Shown here: one piece after another, positions 63,282 through 64,000 of the stretch | Layout of the letters: every line of letters begins with the position of its first letter | Position numbering within the stretch: position 1 is the stretch's first letter | Assembly: GCA_020744425.1 (NCBI GenBank) | Contig: JAGMUV010000001.1 | Location: 4,836,001 to 4,900,000, forward strand | Origin: Dactylonectria macrodidyma | Taxonomy: Eukaryota; Ascomycota; Sordariomycetes; Hypocreales; Nectriaceae | Length of the DNA stretch: 64,000 bases | Direction of reading: 5' to 3' | Notes under the pieces: model-generated | What the model was told of the DNA's origin: nothing | Seen by the model: only the letters and a program-made list of their open reading frames with translations | Database searches by the model: none | Translations under genes and position numbers: made by a program

Positions 63282-64000
63282 CGTTGTGTATATAGAGTAG
63301 TAGAGACCTTGTCGTCTTTGTGGTGTATGTTTCGGTTCAGAAGTGCGCGTGTGAGAACAAGGTTGTGTGTTGTTGTTTGGCTTAAGCTAGTTTGCTGCAC
63401 ACTCTGGGCGCTTGATAGAGGACTTGGACCAAACCTCGCAGTTAAAAATGTCACCACCAAAAGGTAGAGAATTTTCTTTTCAAGGAATGATCAAACAAAT
63501 AGAAACACAGCCTTTATTAGATCAATGAACAGGCAAGCACACGTTAATTTTCCGGAACTGGCCGTCTGTCGTGGACTGAGGCGTGCGCGTGCAGCATCTC
63601 GGGGCATGTCGGTTAACGTGTGGCGGCCCGGGCAGGCGGAGGTGGAGAGAGGCCTTGGCGTGTCCAGCTCATTGCTGTATTCCCGGGAGCAAGAAAGGAG
63701 CATTGGATAATTGTGCCCCCAAACTCGCCCTTCTCCGCAGCACAAGTGGAGTGAGCTGGTTGGGATATCAGGCCACTGCACGAAAACACTCGATGGAGGC
63801 GCAGGGGGGTGGCGGCAGAGGGGGAAGCGGCATCTTCAAATAGAGGGGTTGAAGAGGGATCTAGGAGACGACTGGGGACTTCATTGCGAGTATTGCAAAG
63901 TGATGGGTTGGAAATGATTGTTCATGGTGATGACACCGAGGGGAGGGGGGGAATGCATTCTGGCCATGGCAGATACACGTTCTCCATTGTCCATCCTCCG
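63282..64000. other. upstream region of the SRPK-like gene and window end
   Basis: No further gene was recognised on either strand. The 3' 150 bases are G-rich on this strand and hold no feature I can name. Confidence 0.45.

Noticed and set aside
1..64000. tRNA, rRNA or CRISPR
   Set aside because: No cloverleaf with a T-loop consensus, rRNA block or regular spaced repeat was found by eye; a tRNA scan would be decisive.

Overview
The window is nuclear DNA of a filamentous ascomycete (Pezizomycotina), most likely a Sordariomycete. This rests on three things: genes interrupted by short GT-AG introns of about 48-210 nt, typical fungal families (Zn2Cys6 regulators, cerato-platanin, CFEM protein, PDR-type ABC transporter, MFS sugar porter), and a Tad-like LINE. 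Several dead genes have nonsense codons that can all be explained by C-to-T or G-to-A change, as repeat-induced point mutation (RIP) would give. The species cannot be named from the sequence alone.

Layout. 0.1-4.0 kb: a complete Zn2Cys6 regulator facing a class I/II aminotransferase. 6.5-7.1 kb: a secreted cerato-platanin with a clear TATA box. 8.6-12.2 kb: an intronless protein joining an SbcD/Mre11-type nuclease to an SbcC/Rad50-type ATPase. 12.6-23 kb: an accessory, partly decayed stretch. It holds a nuclease-like/kinase fusion with a repeat-encoded coiled coil, a dead APH-type phosphotransferase, a dead 3'-5' exonuclease, small hypothetical genes and a 22-bp inverted repeat.

23.8-27.2 kb: one intronless ORF with four enzyme domains (methyltransferase, FAD-linked oxidoreductase, animal-type phosphomevalonate-kinase-like, adenine-phosphoribosyltransferase-like). 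27.5-38 kb: an F-box protein, an SGNH-hydrolase remnant, a second Zn2Cys6 regulator, two alpha/beta hydrolases (one membrane anchored) and an M28-like peptidase homologue. 38.3-43.8 kb: an apparently full-length LINE with both ORFs open and a 15-bp target-site duplication.

44.4-50.8 kb: an MFS sugar transporter, a CFEM/GPI protein and a third Zn2Cys6 regulator, all on the minus strand; the regulator may control the transporter. 52.6-56.9 kb: a full-size PDR ABC transporter. 57.6-61.5 kb: another decayed stretch, with an APH pseudogene carrying four RIP-type nonsense changes, a small coiled-coil protein and an ankyrin remnant. 61.7-63.3 kb: an SRPK-like kinase with five exons.

The two proteins most worth a second look are the SbcD-SbcC single-chain fusion and the four-domain enzyme. 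No PKS, NRPS, tRNA, rRNA or CRISPR was recognised.
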